Made by a program: the position numbers and the translations under genes
Notes under the pieces: model-generated
Database searches by the model: none
Seen by the model: the letters and a program-made list of their open reading frames with translations, nothing else
What the model was told of the DNA's origin: nothing
In this document: in pieces, positions 26,416 through 34,639 of the stretch
Numbering within the stretch: the stretch's first letter is position 1
Layout of the letters: each line of letters starts with the position of its first letter
Origin: Alicycliphilus sp. UBA6560
GTDB taxonomy: Bacteria > Pseudomonadota > Gammaproteobacteria > Burkholderiales > Burkholderiaceae_C
Assembly (NCBI GenBank): GCA_002434305.1
Contig: DJJU01000006.1
Location: 62,001 to 126,000, forward strand
DNA length: 64,000 nucleotides
Direction of reading: 5' to 3'

Positions 26416-27375
26416 ATGGCCCTGCCCGCAGCCCTGCAGAAAACCACGTTGCCCGTCATCGGCTCGCCGCTGTTCATCATCAGCAACCCCAAGCTCGTCA
26501 TCGAGCAGTGCAAGGCCGGCATCGTCGGCTCTATGCCCTCGCTCAACGCGCGCCCGGCCGAGCAGCTGGACGACTGGCTGGCCGAGATCACCGAAACCCT
26601 GGCCGCCTGGGACAAGGCGAACCCCGACCGCCCCGCAGCGCCCTTTGCCATCAACCAGATCGTGCACAAGAGCAATGACCGGCTGGAGCACGACATGCAG
26701 GTCTGCGCCAAGTACAAGGTGCCGATCATCATCACGTCCTTGGGCGCGCGCGAGGACGTGAACCAGGCCGTCCACGGCTGGGGCGGCGTGGTGCTGCACG
26801 ACATCATCAACAACAAGTTCGCCCGCAAGGCCATCGAGAAGGGCGCCGACGGCCTGATCGCCGTGGCCGCCGGCGCCGGCGGCCATGCCGGCGTGAAGAG
26901 CCCGTTCGCGCTGGTGCAGGAGATCCGCCAGTGGTTCGACGGCCCGCTGGCGCTGTCGGGCTCCATCGCCTCGGGCGGCGCGGTGCTGGCTGCGCAGGCT
27001 TGTGGGGCCGACTTCGCCTACATCGGCTCGGCCTTCATTGCCACCGAAGAGGCGCGCGCCAGCGAGGCCTACAAGCAGGCCATCGTCGAGTGCAACTCCG
27101 ACGACATCGTCTACAGCAACCTGTTCACCGGCGTGCACGGCAACTACCTGGCGCCGTCCATCCGCGCCGCCGGCCTGGACCCGGACAAGCTGCCCGAGTC
27201 CGACCCCAGCAAGATGAACTTCGGTGGCAGCGCAGCGGCCAAGGCCTGGAAGGACATCTGGGGCTGCGGCCAGGGCATCGGCGCCATCGACGCCGTAGTG
27301 CCCGCGGCCGAACTGGTGGCCCGCCTGCGCCGCGAATACGAAGCCGCCCGCAAGCGTCTGCTGACCGCCGCCTGA
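26416..27375 (+). CDS. Nitronate monooxygenase-like FMN oxidoreductase
   Basis: TIM-barrel flavoprotein of 319 residues in the 2-nitropropane dioxygenase / nitronate monooxygenase family. Family segments are PVIGSPLFIISNPKLVIEQ at the N-terminus, VAAGAGGHAGVKSPFALVQE (FMN phosphate loop), LSGSIASGGAVLAAQACGAD and YIGSAFIATEEA. Its place after etfBA and an acyl-CoA dehydrogenase suggests a link to acyl-CoA or propionate-3-nitronate metabolism, but related genes are also annotated as enoyl reductases, so the reaction is open. A GGAG site precedes the ATG. A family A repeat separates it from the dehydrogenase. Confidence 0.9.
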   Translation: MALPAALQKTTLPVIGSPLFIISNPKLVIEQCKAGIVGSMPSLNARPAEQLDDWLAEITETLAAWDKANPDRPAAPFAINQIVHKSNDRLEHDMQVCAKYKVPIIITSLGAREDVNQAVHGWGGVVLHDIINNKFARKAIEKGADGLIAVAAGAGGHAGVKSPFALVQEIRQWFDGPLALSGSIASGGAVLAAQACGADFAYIGSAFIATEEARASEAYKQAIVECNSDDIVYSNLFTGVHGNYLAPSIRAAGLDPDKLPESDPSKMNFGGSAAAKAWKDIWGCGQGIGAIDAVVPAAELVARLRREYEAARKRLLTAA

Positions 27376-27469
27376 CGCGGCGCGCCACGCCCGTGGCGCC
27401 CGCAAGCCGCCTGCAGAAAATGTGCAGCAGGCGCACAATGCGGACCGCGCCGACCGCAACCGCACGGCC

Positions 27470-27500
27470 AGCCGGCCCCTGTTCAGGGGCCGGCTTTTTT
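27470..27500 (+). terminator. Rho-independent terminator after the nitronate monooxygenase-like gene
   Basis: Stem GCCGGCCCCT / AGGGGCCGGC, loop GTTC, then six T. Confidence 0.95.
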
Positions 27501-27524
27501 GATCCCGTTTCCCTTTCCACCCCC

Positions 27525-28637
27525 ATGTCCTCCGCTTCGCGCAGTGCGCTGATCGACTGCACCAAGGCCGTGGCGTGCGCCGCCATCGTGGCCCACCACC
27601 TGGCCTTCTACGGCCCGCTGCCGCAGCTGGTGGCGCAGGCAGTGCCGGGCCTGATGGCGGCGCTGGTGGACTACGCGCGCATGGCCGTGCAGGTGTTCCT
27701 GGTACTGGCCGGCTACCTGGCCGCCGCCAGCCTGGCGCCGCAGGGCAGCGCGCGCTTTGGCGCGCCGGCGGCCAAGATCGGCCAGCGTTTCGTGCGCCTG
27801 GTCGTGCCTTATGCGGTGGCGCTGGTGGTGGTCATCGCCACGTCGGCGGCCGTGCGGCCGTGGTTCGACGACCCGGCCGTGTCGCCCGACCCGGACCTGC
27901 CCCAACTGCTGGCCCACGCGCTGCTGCTGCACGGCGTAGCGGGCGAGGAGTCGTTGTCGGCCGGCGTGTGGTACGTGGCCATCGACTTCCAGCTGTTCGC
28001 GCTCACCGTGCTGCTGCTGGCCGGCGTGCGCGCCATGGTCCCGCCAGCGCTGCGCGCCCGCGCGGGCCAGGCGCTGGCGGCGGTGCTGGCAGCCGCGTCG
28101 CTGCTGGTCTTCAACCGCGACGCGGACTGGGACGTGTGGGCGCTGTACTTCTTCGGCGCGTACGGGCTGGGCATGATGGCCTGGTGGGCGGCGCATGCGG
28201 AGCAAAGCGAATCCCGCGGCTGGCTGCTGGCCATGGCCGCCCTGGTGGCGGCGGCGCTGCTGCTCGACTGGCGCGACCGCATCGCACTGGCGGGCGCCAC
28301 GGCGCTGGCCCTGGGTGGGCTGATGCGCCTGCCGGCGGTGGCGCGCTGGCAGGGTGTGGCGCCGCTGCGCTGGCTGGGGCAGATCTCGTACTCCGTCTTC
28401 CTGGTGCACTTCGCCGTGTGCCTGCTGGTCAATGCGCTGGTGAGCAACCTGTGGCCGGACTCGGTGCCGGCTGCCGCTTTGGGCCTGCTGGCCGGCTTTG
28501 CGCTGTCGCTGCTGGCCGGATGGGTGCTGTATCAGCGGGTGGAGCGCCATGTGCCCACCTGGCACAAGGCGCTGCGCTGGCAACTGGGGCTGGTGGGCGC
28601 GGGGCTGGCGACGGCGCTGCTGGCCGCGCTGCGCTGA
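27525..28637 (+). CDS. Acyltransferase 3 family membrane protein (OafA-like)
   Basis: Polytopic inner-membrane protein of 370 residues with about ten hydrophobic segments, of the acyltransferase-3 family that O-acylates surface polysaccharides or other envelope glycans. The N-terminus (LIDCTKAVACAAIVAHHLAF) keeps the family's conserved His pair, and VFLVLAGYLAAASLA matches the second conserved segment. The acceptor is unknown and no polysaccharide genes are nearby. It stands alone between two terminators, convergent with rnk. A clear ribosome site was not seen. Confidence 0.85.
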   Translation: MSSASRSALIDCTKAVACAAIVAHHLAFYGPLPQLVAQAVPGLMAALVDYARMAVQVFLVLAGYLAAASLAPQGSARFGAPAAKIGQRFVRLVVPYAVALVVVIATSAAVRPWFDDPAVSPDPDLPQLLAHALLLHGVAGEESLSAGVWYVAIDFQLFALTVLLLAGVRAMVPPALRARAGQALAAVLAAASLLVFNRDADWDVWALYFFGAYGLGMMAWWAAHAEQSESRGWLLAMAALVAAALLLDWRDRIALAGATALALGGLMRLPAVARWQGVAPLRWLGQISYSVFLVHFAVCLLVNALVSNLWPDSVPAAALGLLAGFALSLLAGWVLYQRVERHVPTWHKALRWQLGLVGAGLATALLAALR

Positions 28638-28639
28638 AA

Positions 28640-28671
28640 GGGAAAAACAAAGGCAGCCCGCGGGCTGCCTT
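28640..28671 (-). terminator. Terminator between the acyltransferase gene and rnk
   Basis: Perfect dyad AAGGCAGCCCG / CGGGCTGCCTT at 28650-28671. On the minus strand it is followed by TTGTTTTTCCC, so it should end the rnk transcript; on the plus strand the tail is weak. Confidence 0.8.
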
Positions 28672-28696
28672 GTCACTGGTGGCCGCGGAGCGGTTT

Positions 28697-29104
28697 TCAG
28701 CGGTGCAGTTCGCCCGCGCTCTCGGGCTGGAAGGTGATGGAGTCCACGCGCACCGTGACCTGGCCGGTCGGGCTGGGCATCTGGAATTCGTCGCCCACCG
28801 CCAGGCCCAGCAGGGCTATGCCCACTGGCGCGAAGACCGAGACCTTGTCGCCCGAGCCGTCCATCTCGCGCGGATAAACCAGGGTCAGCGTGTTGGCCTT
28901 GCCGGTCTCCAGGATGGTGAACTGCACGGTGGAGTTCATGGTCACCACGTTGGGCGGCATGTCCTTGGGGGCAAGCACGTCGGCGCGGTCCAGCTCGGCC
29001 TCCAGCTGGTCGCGGCCGGGGAAAGGCGCCGCGGTCTTGTCCAACAGCGCTTCCAGGCGCTCCATGTCCAGGGACGACAGGGTGATGGCGGGCTTGCGCA
29101 GCAT
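28697..29104 (-). CDS. rnk: Nucleoside diphosphate kinase regulator (Rnk, GreA/GreB C-terminal fold)
   Basis: Cytoplasmic protein of 135 residues. A short N-terminal helical part (LSSLDMERLEALLDKTAAPF) is followed by a FKBP-like GreA/GreB C-terminal domain (VTMNSTVQFTILETGKANTL; PVGIALLGLAVGDEFQMPSP). Rnk proteins bind RNA polymerase near the secondary channel and influence nucleotide pools. The family length is 130-140, so it is complete. It has a long leader of up to about 290 bases with a hairpin plus T-tract on the minus strand. Confidence 0.9.
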   Translation of the reverse strand: MLRKPAITLSSLDMERLEALLDKTAAPFPGRDQLEAELDRADVLAPKDMPPNVVTMNSTVQFTILETGKANTLTLVYPREMDGSGDKVSVFAPVGIALLGLAVGDEFQMPSPTGQVTVRVDSITFQPESAGELHR

Positions 29105-29187
29105 GATGAGGCTCCGTGAGACGGTTTGTTTGTTCGTGTAGGAGGGACAAAGAAAGTCCCCCGGCGGCGGCCGCGGCGACCCGACCC

Positions 29188-29227
29188 AGACGGACAAAAG
29201 CCCGGGCAACGGGGTTGTCCGGGCCAG
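29188..29227 (-). promoter_or_regulatory. Terminator-like hairpin in the rnk leader
   Basis: On the minus strand, GCCCGGACAAC and GTTGCCCGGGC form an 11-bp stem with one mismatch and loop CCC, followed by TTTTG, about 90 bases before the rnk start. It could be an attenuator or a terminator of an upstream RNA. Confidence 0.35.
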
Positions 29228-29362
29228 AGCGGTGGGTGGGCACCCGAGGGCGCGATGCCGTCCATTGTGCGGCCGGGCCTGCGCTTTGCCAAGCAATCTC
29301 ATACGGACGCGCTGCGAATTGCGCCAGGCTTGCCAAGGGCGGCCAAACGGCGTAGGCGGGCA

Positions 29363-29391
29363 TTGCGGCAAAATCTGTATGTTTGTACAGT
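29363..29391 (+). promoter_or_regulatory. Predicted promoter with a LexA box for the radical SAM gene
   Basis: TTGCGG (29363-29368) and TACAGT (29386-29391) with a 17-base spacer. CTGTATGTTTGTACAG at 29375-29390 is a perfect CTGT-N8-ACAG LexA site that covers the spacer and -10. Transcription would begin at or next to the ATG at 29399, giving a leaderless mRNA. Confidence 0.7.
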
Positions 29392-29398
29392 TATTGCC

Positions 29399-30559
29399 AT
29401 GAGCCACAACCCCTTCCCCAATGAGCACGATGGTGCTGGGCAAGCTCCCGCCGTCCGCATCCCGGCGCAGGCCGTCAAGGGCCGGGGGGTGGCCGGACGC
29501 CTGGCGCACCGCTTCAGCGTGGACCAGCGCGAGGCCTTCGACGACGGCTGGGCCGGGCTGGAGCAGGGCGCTGATGCCGCGCCTCTGCCCGTGCGCACGG
29601 AGGTCATCTGGGAGGACGCGCGCAGTGCCCTGACGCGCAACGACTCGCCCGACATCTTCTTCTCGCACTCGGTCAACCCCTACCGCGGCTGCGAGCACGG
29701 CTGTGTGTACTGCTACGCCCGGGCCACGCACAGCTACCTGGGCATGTCGCCGGGGCTGGATTTCGAGACGCGCATCATCGCCAAGCGCAACGTCGCCGCC
29801 CTGCTGCGCGCCGAGCTGGCGCGGCCCGGCCACCAGCCGAGCGTGATCAACATCGGCTCGGCCACCGACTGCTACCAGCCGGTGGAGCGCGAATTGCGCC
29901 TGACGCGCGCGCTGATCGAGGTGCTGGGCGATGCGCGCCACCCTTTTTCGCTGATCACCAAGTCCAGCGGGGTGGAGCGCGATCTGGACCTGATCGCCCC
30001 GCTGGCGGCCAACCGGCTGGCCGCCGTCTACGTCACCATCACCACGTTGGACGCGAAGCTGGCCCGCATTCTGGAGCCGCGCGCCGCCGCGCCGCACCGG
30101 CGCCTGCGCACCCTGCGCGCGTTGGCCGATGCGGGCGTGCCGGTGGGCGTGAGCGTGGCCCCGCAGATCCCCTTCATCACCGAGGACATGGAGCAGGTGC
30201 TGGCCGCCGCGCGCGAGGCCGGCGCCACGCGCGCCTTCTACACCGTGATCCGCCTGCCCTGGGAGGTGGACCCCTTGATGCGCGAATGGCTGCAGCTGCA
30301 CTACCCCGACCGCGCCGCGCGCGTCATGGCGCGCATCCAGGACCTGCACGGCATCGACGATGCGCAGGCGCGCCAGCGCGGCAAGAGCTACGACAGCCGC
30401 CACGCCACGCGCATGAGCGGCACGGGCATCTGGGGCGAGCTGCTGCGCCAGCGCTTTCACAAGGCCTGCGCACGGCTGGGCCTCAACCGCGAGCGCTTTG
30501 AGCTGGACCTGTCGCAGTACCAGCCGGGTTTGGCGCGCGGGCAGGGCGCGCTGTTCTGA
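29399..30559 (+). CDS. PA0069-family radical SAM protein, probably SOS-induced
   Basis: Radical S-adenosylmethionine enzyme of 386 residues, related to spore photoproduct lyase (SplB)-like proteins and to P. aeruginosa PA0069. The iron-sulfur motif is CEHGCVYC (CX3CX2C) in NPYRGCEHGCVYCYARATHS. Downstream segments SVINIGSATDCYQPVERELR and SLITKSSGVERDLDLI are family marks. A perfect LexA box overlaps its promoter, and from memory PA0069 belongs to the Pseudomonas SOS regulon, so a DNA-damage role is likely. The substrate is unknown. The start is fixed by the promoter position and family alignment. Confidence 0.92.
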   Translation: MSHNPFPNEHDGAGQAPAVRIPAQAVKGRGVAGRLAHRFSVDQREAFDDGWAGLEQGADAAPLPVRTEVIWEDARSALTRNDSPDIFFSHSVNPYRGCEHGCVYCYARATHSYLGMSPGLDFETRIIAKRNVAALLRAELARPGHQPSVINIGSATDCYQPVERELRLTRALIEVLGDARHPFSLITKSSGVERDLDLIAPLAANRLAAVYVTITTLDAKLARILEPRAAAPHRRLRTLRALADAGVPVGVSVAPQIPFITEDMEQVLAAAREAGATRAFYTVIRLPWEVDPLMREWLQLHYPDRAARVMARIQDLHGIDDAQARQRGKSYDSRHATRMSGTGIWGELLRQRFHKACARLGLNRERFELDLSQYQPGLARGQGALF

Positions 30560-30683
30560 GAGCCGGGGCTGTCAAAGATGCTGTGCGTCGGGCGCGTTGG
30601 GTCTGCGCGAACGCGCTCAACGCCCGACCGGCCGGCAGCGCACGGAAGGTACGCCGGCCGCAACACCCTGAAATGGCCGCCCT

Positions 30684-31547
30684 TCAGCTGCCCAGCAACT
30701 GGCGCGCGTGGTGGCGCAGGTGGTCGTCCATAAAGGTCTGCACGAAGTAGTAGCCGTGGTCATAGCCCTCGTGGCGGCGCAGGGTCAGGGGCTGGCCCAC
30801 GGCCTGGCAGGCGGCCTCCAGCAGGTGCGGGTGCAGCTGCTCGGCCAGGAATTTGTCGTCCAGGCCCTGGTCGACCAGGATGCCGGCCGGGTAGGGCGCG
30901 GCCTGCTGGCCGCTCATCAGTTCGGACGCATCGTGCGCGCCCCAGGCGGCGCGGTCGGGGCCCAGGTAGCCGGTGAAGGCCTTCTCGCCCCAGGGGCAGC
31001 GCGTGGGCGCGCAGATGGGGGCGAAGGCCGACAGACTCTTGAAGCGGCCGGGGTGGCGCAGCGCCAGAGTCAGCGCGCCGTGGCCGCCCATGCTGTGGCC
31101 GGTCAGGCCCAGGCGCGTGCCGTCGATCGGCAGCTCGTCGGCCACGGCCGGCAGTAGCTCGGCCATCAGCCAGCTTTCCATGCGCCAGTGGGCGGACCAG
31201 GGGGCTTGCGTGGCGTCCAGGTAGAAGCCGGCGCCCACGCCGAAGTCCCAGGCGTCGGCCTCGCCCGGTACATCGGCGCCGCGCGGGCTGGTGTCGGGCG
31301 AGATGAGGGCCAGGCCCAGCTCGGCGGCCAGGCGCTGGGCGGCGGCCTTCGTCGGAAAGGTCTCCTCGGTGCAGGTTAGCCCGGCCAGGTAGACCACGGC
31401 CGGCACGGGCGCGCCGGCCAGGGCCTTGGGCGGCAGGTAGATGGACACGCGCATGGGCAGGCCGGTTGCGTCCGAGGCGTGGCGGTAAAAGCGCTGCTCG
31501 CCGCCAAAGCAGGCGTGGGTGCTGAGCAGTTCAAGCGTGGCGGTCAT
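30684..31547 (-). CDS. fghA: S-formylglutathione hydrolase
   Basis: Serine esterase of 287 residues that hydrolyses S-formylglutathione to formate and glutathione, the second step of glutathione-dependent formaldehyde oxidation. The nucleophile is in GLTGHSMGGHGALTLAL; other marks are FYRHASDATGLPMRVSIYLP, VYLAGLTCTEETFPTKAAAQ and the late His in EGYDHGYYFVQTFMDDHLRH. The ATG at 31547 is preferred over one at 31559 because GGAG lies seven bases before it. It lies downstream of adhC on the same strand, separated by two family A repeats. Confidence 0.95.
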   Translation of the reverse strand: MTATLELLSTHACFGGEQRFYRHASDATGLPMRVSIYLPPKALAGAPVPAVVYLAGLTCTEETFPTKAAAQRLAAELGLALISPDTSPRGADVPGEADAWDFGVGAGFYLDATQAPWSAHWRMESWLMAELLPAVADELPIDGTRLGLTGHSMGGHGALTLALRHPGRFKSLSAFAPICAPTRCPWGEKAFTGYLGPDRAAWGAHDASELMSGQQAAPYPAGILVDQGLDDKFLAEQLHPHLLEAACQAVGQPLTLRRHEGYDHGYYFVQTFMDDHLRHHARQLLGS

Positions 31548-31556
31548 GGGTTGCTC

Positions 31557-31607
31557 CATTTTTCATAGCTGCTCGCGCTTGCTGTACCTTGGTTTCAATA
31601 TAAAAAC
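31557..31607 (+). repeat. Family A repeat, copy 7
   Basis: TTTTTCATAGCTGCTCGCGC then TTGCTGTACCTTGGTTTC. The left arm is typical; the right arm has lost its GCGCTGG, so the hairpin is weak. Confidence 0.75.
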
Positions 31608-31611
31608 CTAT

Positions 31612-31660
31612 TGAATACAAGGGTGGATAAGCAGTGGCAGCTCCTGTTTTGATAGTGACT
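31612..31660 (-). repeat. Family A repeat, copy 8, next to the adhC stop
   Basis: Minus strand: CTATCAAAACAGGAGCTGCC then ACTGCTTATCCACCC. Together with copy 7 it fills the fghA-adhC gap in opposite orientation. It abuts the adhC stop (31660-31662). Confidence 0.6.
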
Positions 31661-32775
31661 CAGTCGACGTAGTGCACCACCGAGCGGATGGATTCGCCCT
31701 TGTGCATCAGGTCGAAGGCCTCGTTGATGCCGGTGAGGGGCATGGTGTGCGTGACGAAGGGCGCCAGCTGGATGCGCCCGGCCATGGCGTCCTCGACCAT
31801 ATCCGGCAGCTCGCTGCGGCCCTTGACGCCGCCGAACGCCGTGCCCAGCCACTTGCGCCCCGTGACGAGCTGGAAGGGCCGCGTGCTGATCTCCTGCCCG
31901 CTGCCGGCCACGCCGATGATCACGCTCTGGCCCCAGCCGCGGTGCGCGCACTCCAGCGCCGCGCGCATCACGTTGACGTTGCCGATGCACTCGAAGCTGT
32001 GGTCCACGCCCCAGCCGGTCATCTCCACGATGACCTGCTGGATGGGCTTGTCGTAGTCCTTGGGATTCACGCAGTCGGTGGCGCCGAAGGTGCGGGCCAG
32101 CTCGAACTTGGCCGGGTTGGTGTCGATGGCGATGATGCGCCCGGCGCCGGCTATTTTTGCGCCCTGCACCACGGCCAGGCCGATGCCGCCCAGGCCGAAC
32201 ACGGCCACGCTGTCGCCCGGCTGCACCTTGGCGGTGTTCTTCACGGCGCCCAGGCCGGTGGTCACGCCACAGCCCAGCAGGCAGACCTGCTCAGGGTTGG
32301 CGTCGGGGCTGACCTTGGCCAGCGAGACCTCGGCCACCACGGTGTACTCGGAGAACGTGGAGCAGCCCATGTAGTGGTAGATGGGCTGGCCGTTGTAGCT
32401 GAAGCGCGTGGTGCCGTCGGGCATCAGGCCCTTGCCCTGCGTGGCACGCACGGCCACGCACAGGTTGGTCTTGCCGCTCTTGCAAAACAGGCATTCGCCG
32501 CATTCGGCGGTGTACAGCGGGATGACGTGGTCGCCGGGTTTGAGGCTGGTCACGCCCTCGCCGCACTCCACCACGATGCCCGCGCCTTCGTGGCCCAGCA
32601 CGGCGGGAAAGACCCCTTCCGGGTCGTCGCCGGAGAGGGTGAAGGCGTCGGTGTGGCACACGCCGGTGTGCGTGATGCGCACCAGCACCTCGCCGGCCTG
32701 GGGCGGTGCGACGTCGATCTCGACGATTTCAAGCGGTTGCCCGGCAGCAAAGGCGACGGCGGCGCGTGATTTCAT
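31660..32775 (-). CDS. adhC: S-(hydroxymethyl)glutathione dehydrogenase / class III alcohol dehydrogenase
   Basis: NAD-dependent zinc dehydrogenase of 371 residues that oxidises S-hydroxymethylglutathione to S-formylglutathione. Catalytic zinc ligands lie in HTGVCHTDAFTLSG and GHEGAGIVVE; the structural zinc cluster is CGECLFCKSGKTNLC; NAD binds at GLGGIGLAVVQGAKIAGA. CLLGCGVTTGLGAV carries the third catalytic Cys. It forms a formaldehyde-detoxification unit with the downstream hydrolase. No FrmR-type repressor is adjacent. Confidence 0.97.
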   Translation of the reverse strand: MKSRAAVAFAAGQPLEIVEIDVAPPQAGEVLVRITHTGVCHTDAFTLSGDDPEGVFPAVLGHEGAGIVVECGEGVTSLKPGDHVIPLYTAECGECLFCKSGKTNLCVAVRATQGKGLMPDGTTRFSYNGQPIYHYMGCSTFSEYTVVAEVSLAKVSPDANPEQVCLLGCGVTTGLGAVKNTAKVQPGDSVAVFGLGGIGLAVVQGAKIAGAGRIIAIDTNPAKFELARTFGATDCVNPKDYDKPIQQVIVEMTGWGVDHSFECIGNVNVMRAALECAHRGWGQSVIIGVAGSGQEISTRPFQLVTGRKWLGTAFGGVKGRSELPDMVEDAMAGRIQLAPFVTHTMPLTGINEAFDLMHKGESIRSVVHYVD

Positions 32776-32852
32776 GGGGGGCCTTTCGTTGTATGTAGGG
32801 GGATTGGAGGGAAAACCCGTGCGTCCGACTGTAGGCCACGGGCTGCGAAAAC

Positions 32853-32882
32853 GAAAAAGCCCGCAGGCAATCCACCTGCGGG
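32853..32882 (-). terminator. Rho-independent terminator after gltA
   Basis: On the minus strand, CCCGCAGG / CCTGCGGG with loop TGGATTG, then CTTTTTCG. It ends the sdh-gltA transcript. Confidence 0.9.
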
Positions 32883-32926
32883 CCGGGGGGCAAGGGCCGG
32901 GGCCCTTGCAAAGCCGGTGCGTCCGG

Positions 32927-34237
32927 TCAGCGCTGCGTCAGGTCGGGCACGTCGCGGCGGGGCGAGCCCACGAACAGCTGGCGCGGACGGCCGATCTTGT
33001 ACTCGGGGTCGCTGATCATCTCGTTGAGCTGCGCGATCCAGCCCACGGTGCGGGCCAGCGCGAAGATGCCGGTGAACAGGTTGACCGGGATGCCGATGGC
33101 GCGCTGCACGATGCCCGAGTAGAAGTCCACGTTCGGGTAGAGCTTGCGCTGCACGAAGTAGTCGTCCTCCAGGGCGATCTTCTCGACCTGCTTGGCCAGA
33201 GCGAACAGGGGGTCGTTCTCCAGGCCCAGCTCGGCCAGCACTTCGTTGCAGGTTTCCTGCATCAGCTTGGCGCGCGGGTCGTAGTTCTTGTACACGCGGT
33301 GGCCGAAGCCCATCAGCTTGACGCCGCTGTTCTTGTCCTTAACCTGCTCCATGAACTCGCCCACCTTGGCCACGCCGCCGTTGGCCTGGATGTGCTCCAG
33401 CATGTTCAGGCAGGCCTCGTTGGCGCCGCCGTGGGCGGGGCCCCACAGGCAGGCCACGCCGGCCGCGATCGCCGCGAACGGGTTGGTGCCCGAGCTGCCG
33501 CACAGGCGCACGGTGGAGGTGGAGGCGTTCTGCTCGTGGTCGGCGTGCAGGATGAAGATGCGGTCCATCGCGCGCTCGATCACCGGGTTGACCTTGTAGG
33601 TCTCGCACGGCGTGCCGAACATCATGCGCAGGAAGTTGCCCGCGTAGGACAGGTCGTTGCGCGGATACATGTACGGTTCGCCCTTGCCGTACTTGTAGGC
33701 CATGGCCACCAGCGTGGGCATCTTGGAGATCAGGCGGATGGCGGCGATCTCGCGGTGCTGCGGGTTGTTGATGTCGGTGCTGTCGTGGTAGAAGGCCGAC
33801 ATCGCGCCCACCAGGCCGGTCAGCACGGCCATGGGGTGCGCGTCACGGCGGAAGCCCCGCAGGAAGAACTGCATCTGCTCGTGCACCATGGTGTGCTTGG
33901 TCACCAGGCGGTGGAACTCGTCGCGCTGGGCCTCGCCCGGCAGCTCGCCGTTGAGCAGCAGGTAGCAGGTGTCCAGGTAGTCGCACTTGGTGGCCAGCTG
34001 CTCGATGGGGTAGCCGCGGTACAGCAGCTCGCCCTTGTCGCCGTCGATGTAGGTGATGGACGACTGGCACGACGCCGTGGACAGGAAGCCCGGGTCATAG
34101 GTGAACATGCCCGTTTGCGCGTACAGCTTGCGGATGTCCACCACATCCGGGCCGATGGAGCCCTGATAGACGGGGAGCTCCACGCTCGGGCTGCCGTTGC
34201 TGAACGAGAGCGTCGCCTTGTTGTCTGCGAGTTTCAT
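32927..34237 (-). CDS. gltA: Citrate synthase, type II
   Basis: Condenses acetyl-CoA and oxaloacetate to citrate, 436 residues, the length of hexameric Gram-negative citrate synthases. Catalytic segments: His in DHEQNASTSTVRLCGSSGTN, His in GFGHRVYKNYDPRAKLM and GPAHGGANEACLNML. It is the last gene of the sdhCDAB-sdhE-gltA run and ends at a strong terminator. A 104-base gap upstream could hold its own promoter. Confidence 0.98.
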   Translation of the reverse strand: MKLADNKATLSFSNGSPSVELPVYQGSIGPDVVDIRKLYAQTGMFTYDPGFLSTASCQSSITYIDGDKGELLYRGYPIEQLATKCDYLDTCYLLLNGELPGEAQRDEFHRLVTKHTMVHEQMQFFLRGFRRDAHPMAVLTGLVGAMSAFYHDSTDINNPQHREIAAIRLISKMPTLVAMAYKYGKGEPYMYPRNDLSYAGNFLRMMFGTPCETYKVNPVIERAMDRIFILHADHEQNASTSTVRLCGSSGTNPFAAIAAGVACLWGPAHGGANEACLNMLEHIQANGGVAKVGEFMEQVKDKNSGVKLMGFGHRVYKNYDPRAKLMQETCNEVLAELGLENDPLFALAKQVEKIALEDDYFVQRKLYPNVDFYSGIVQRAIGIPVNLFTGIFALARTVGWIAQLNEMISDPEYKIGRPRQLFVGSPRRDVPDLTQR

Positions 34238-34341
34238 TTCCAGTTTCCTTTTGGTGGTTGACCGTGGAGCCGCGCCAAGCGGGCATGCTGCCCGCCGCGG
34301 CCTGTGACATGGTGGTGGGTTGTGCAGGTGAGGGCGTGCGG

Positions 34342-34626
34342 TCAGGCGGAGCGCTCGCGCATCTGCGCGAGCACGGCCTTCACCTCGTCGGTGGCAATGT
34401 CGCCGGTCGGCTCGCTGCGGGCCATGAGCAGGTCCAGCAGATCGTTGTCTGACAGGTCCATCAACGCCGTCAGCGCCCGCGCCTGGCCCAGCGTGAGCCG
34501 GTCGCCGTGGCGGGCGAAAAAGCGCTCGATGAACAGGTCGTTCTCGACCAGGCCGCGCCGGCAGCGCCAGCGCAGCACCGCCGCTTCGCGCTCGCCGAGC
34601 AGGGCTGACGACTCTTCTTCTTGCAT
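34342..34626 (-). CDS. sdhE: Succinate dehydrogenase assembly factor SdhE
   Basis: Small soluble protein of 94 residues that promotes covalent FAD attachment to SdhA. The RGxxE-type motif is in RWRCRRGLVENDLFIERFFA, and the helical tail LMDLSDNDLLDLLMARSEPT fits the family. The ATG at 34626 is taken as start; a GTG at 34650 inside the end of sdhB would add eight residues. It lies directly after sdhB, as in many betaproteobacteria. Confidence 0.93.
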   Translation of the reverse strand: MQEEESSALLGEREAAVLRWRCRRGLVENDLFIERFFARHGDRLTLGQARALTALMDLSDNDLLDLLMARSEPTGDIATDEVKAVLAQMRERSA

Positions 34627-34639
34627 GGCGGCGAGGGGA

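Noticed and set aside
30587..30660. Inverted repeats GTCGGGCG / CGCCCGAC and GCCGGC / GCCGGC between the convergent radical SAM and fghA genes.
   Set aside because: No T-tract on either strand, and at this GC content such dyads occur by chance; I do not call a terminator.
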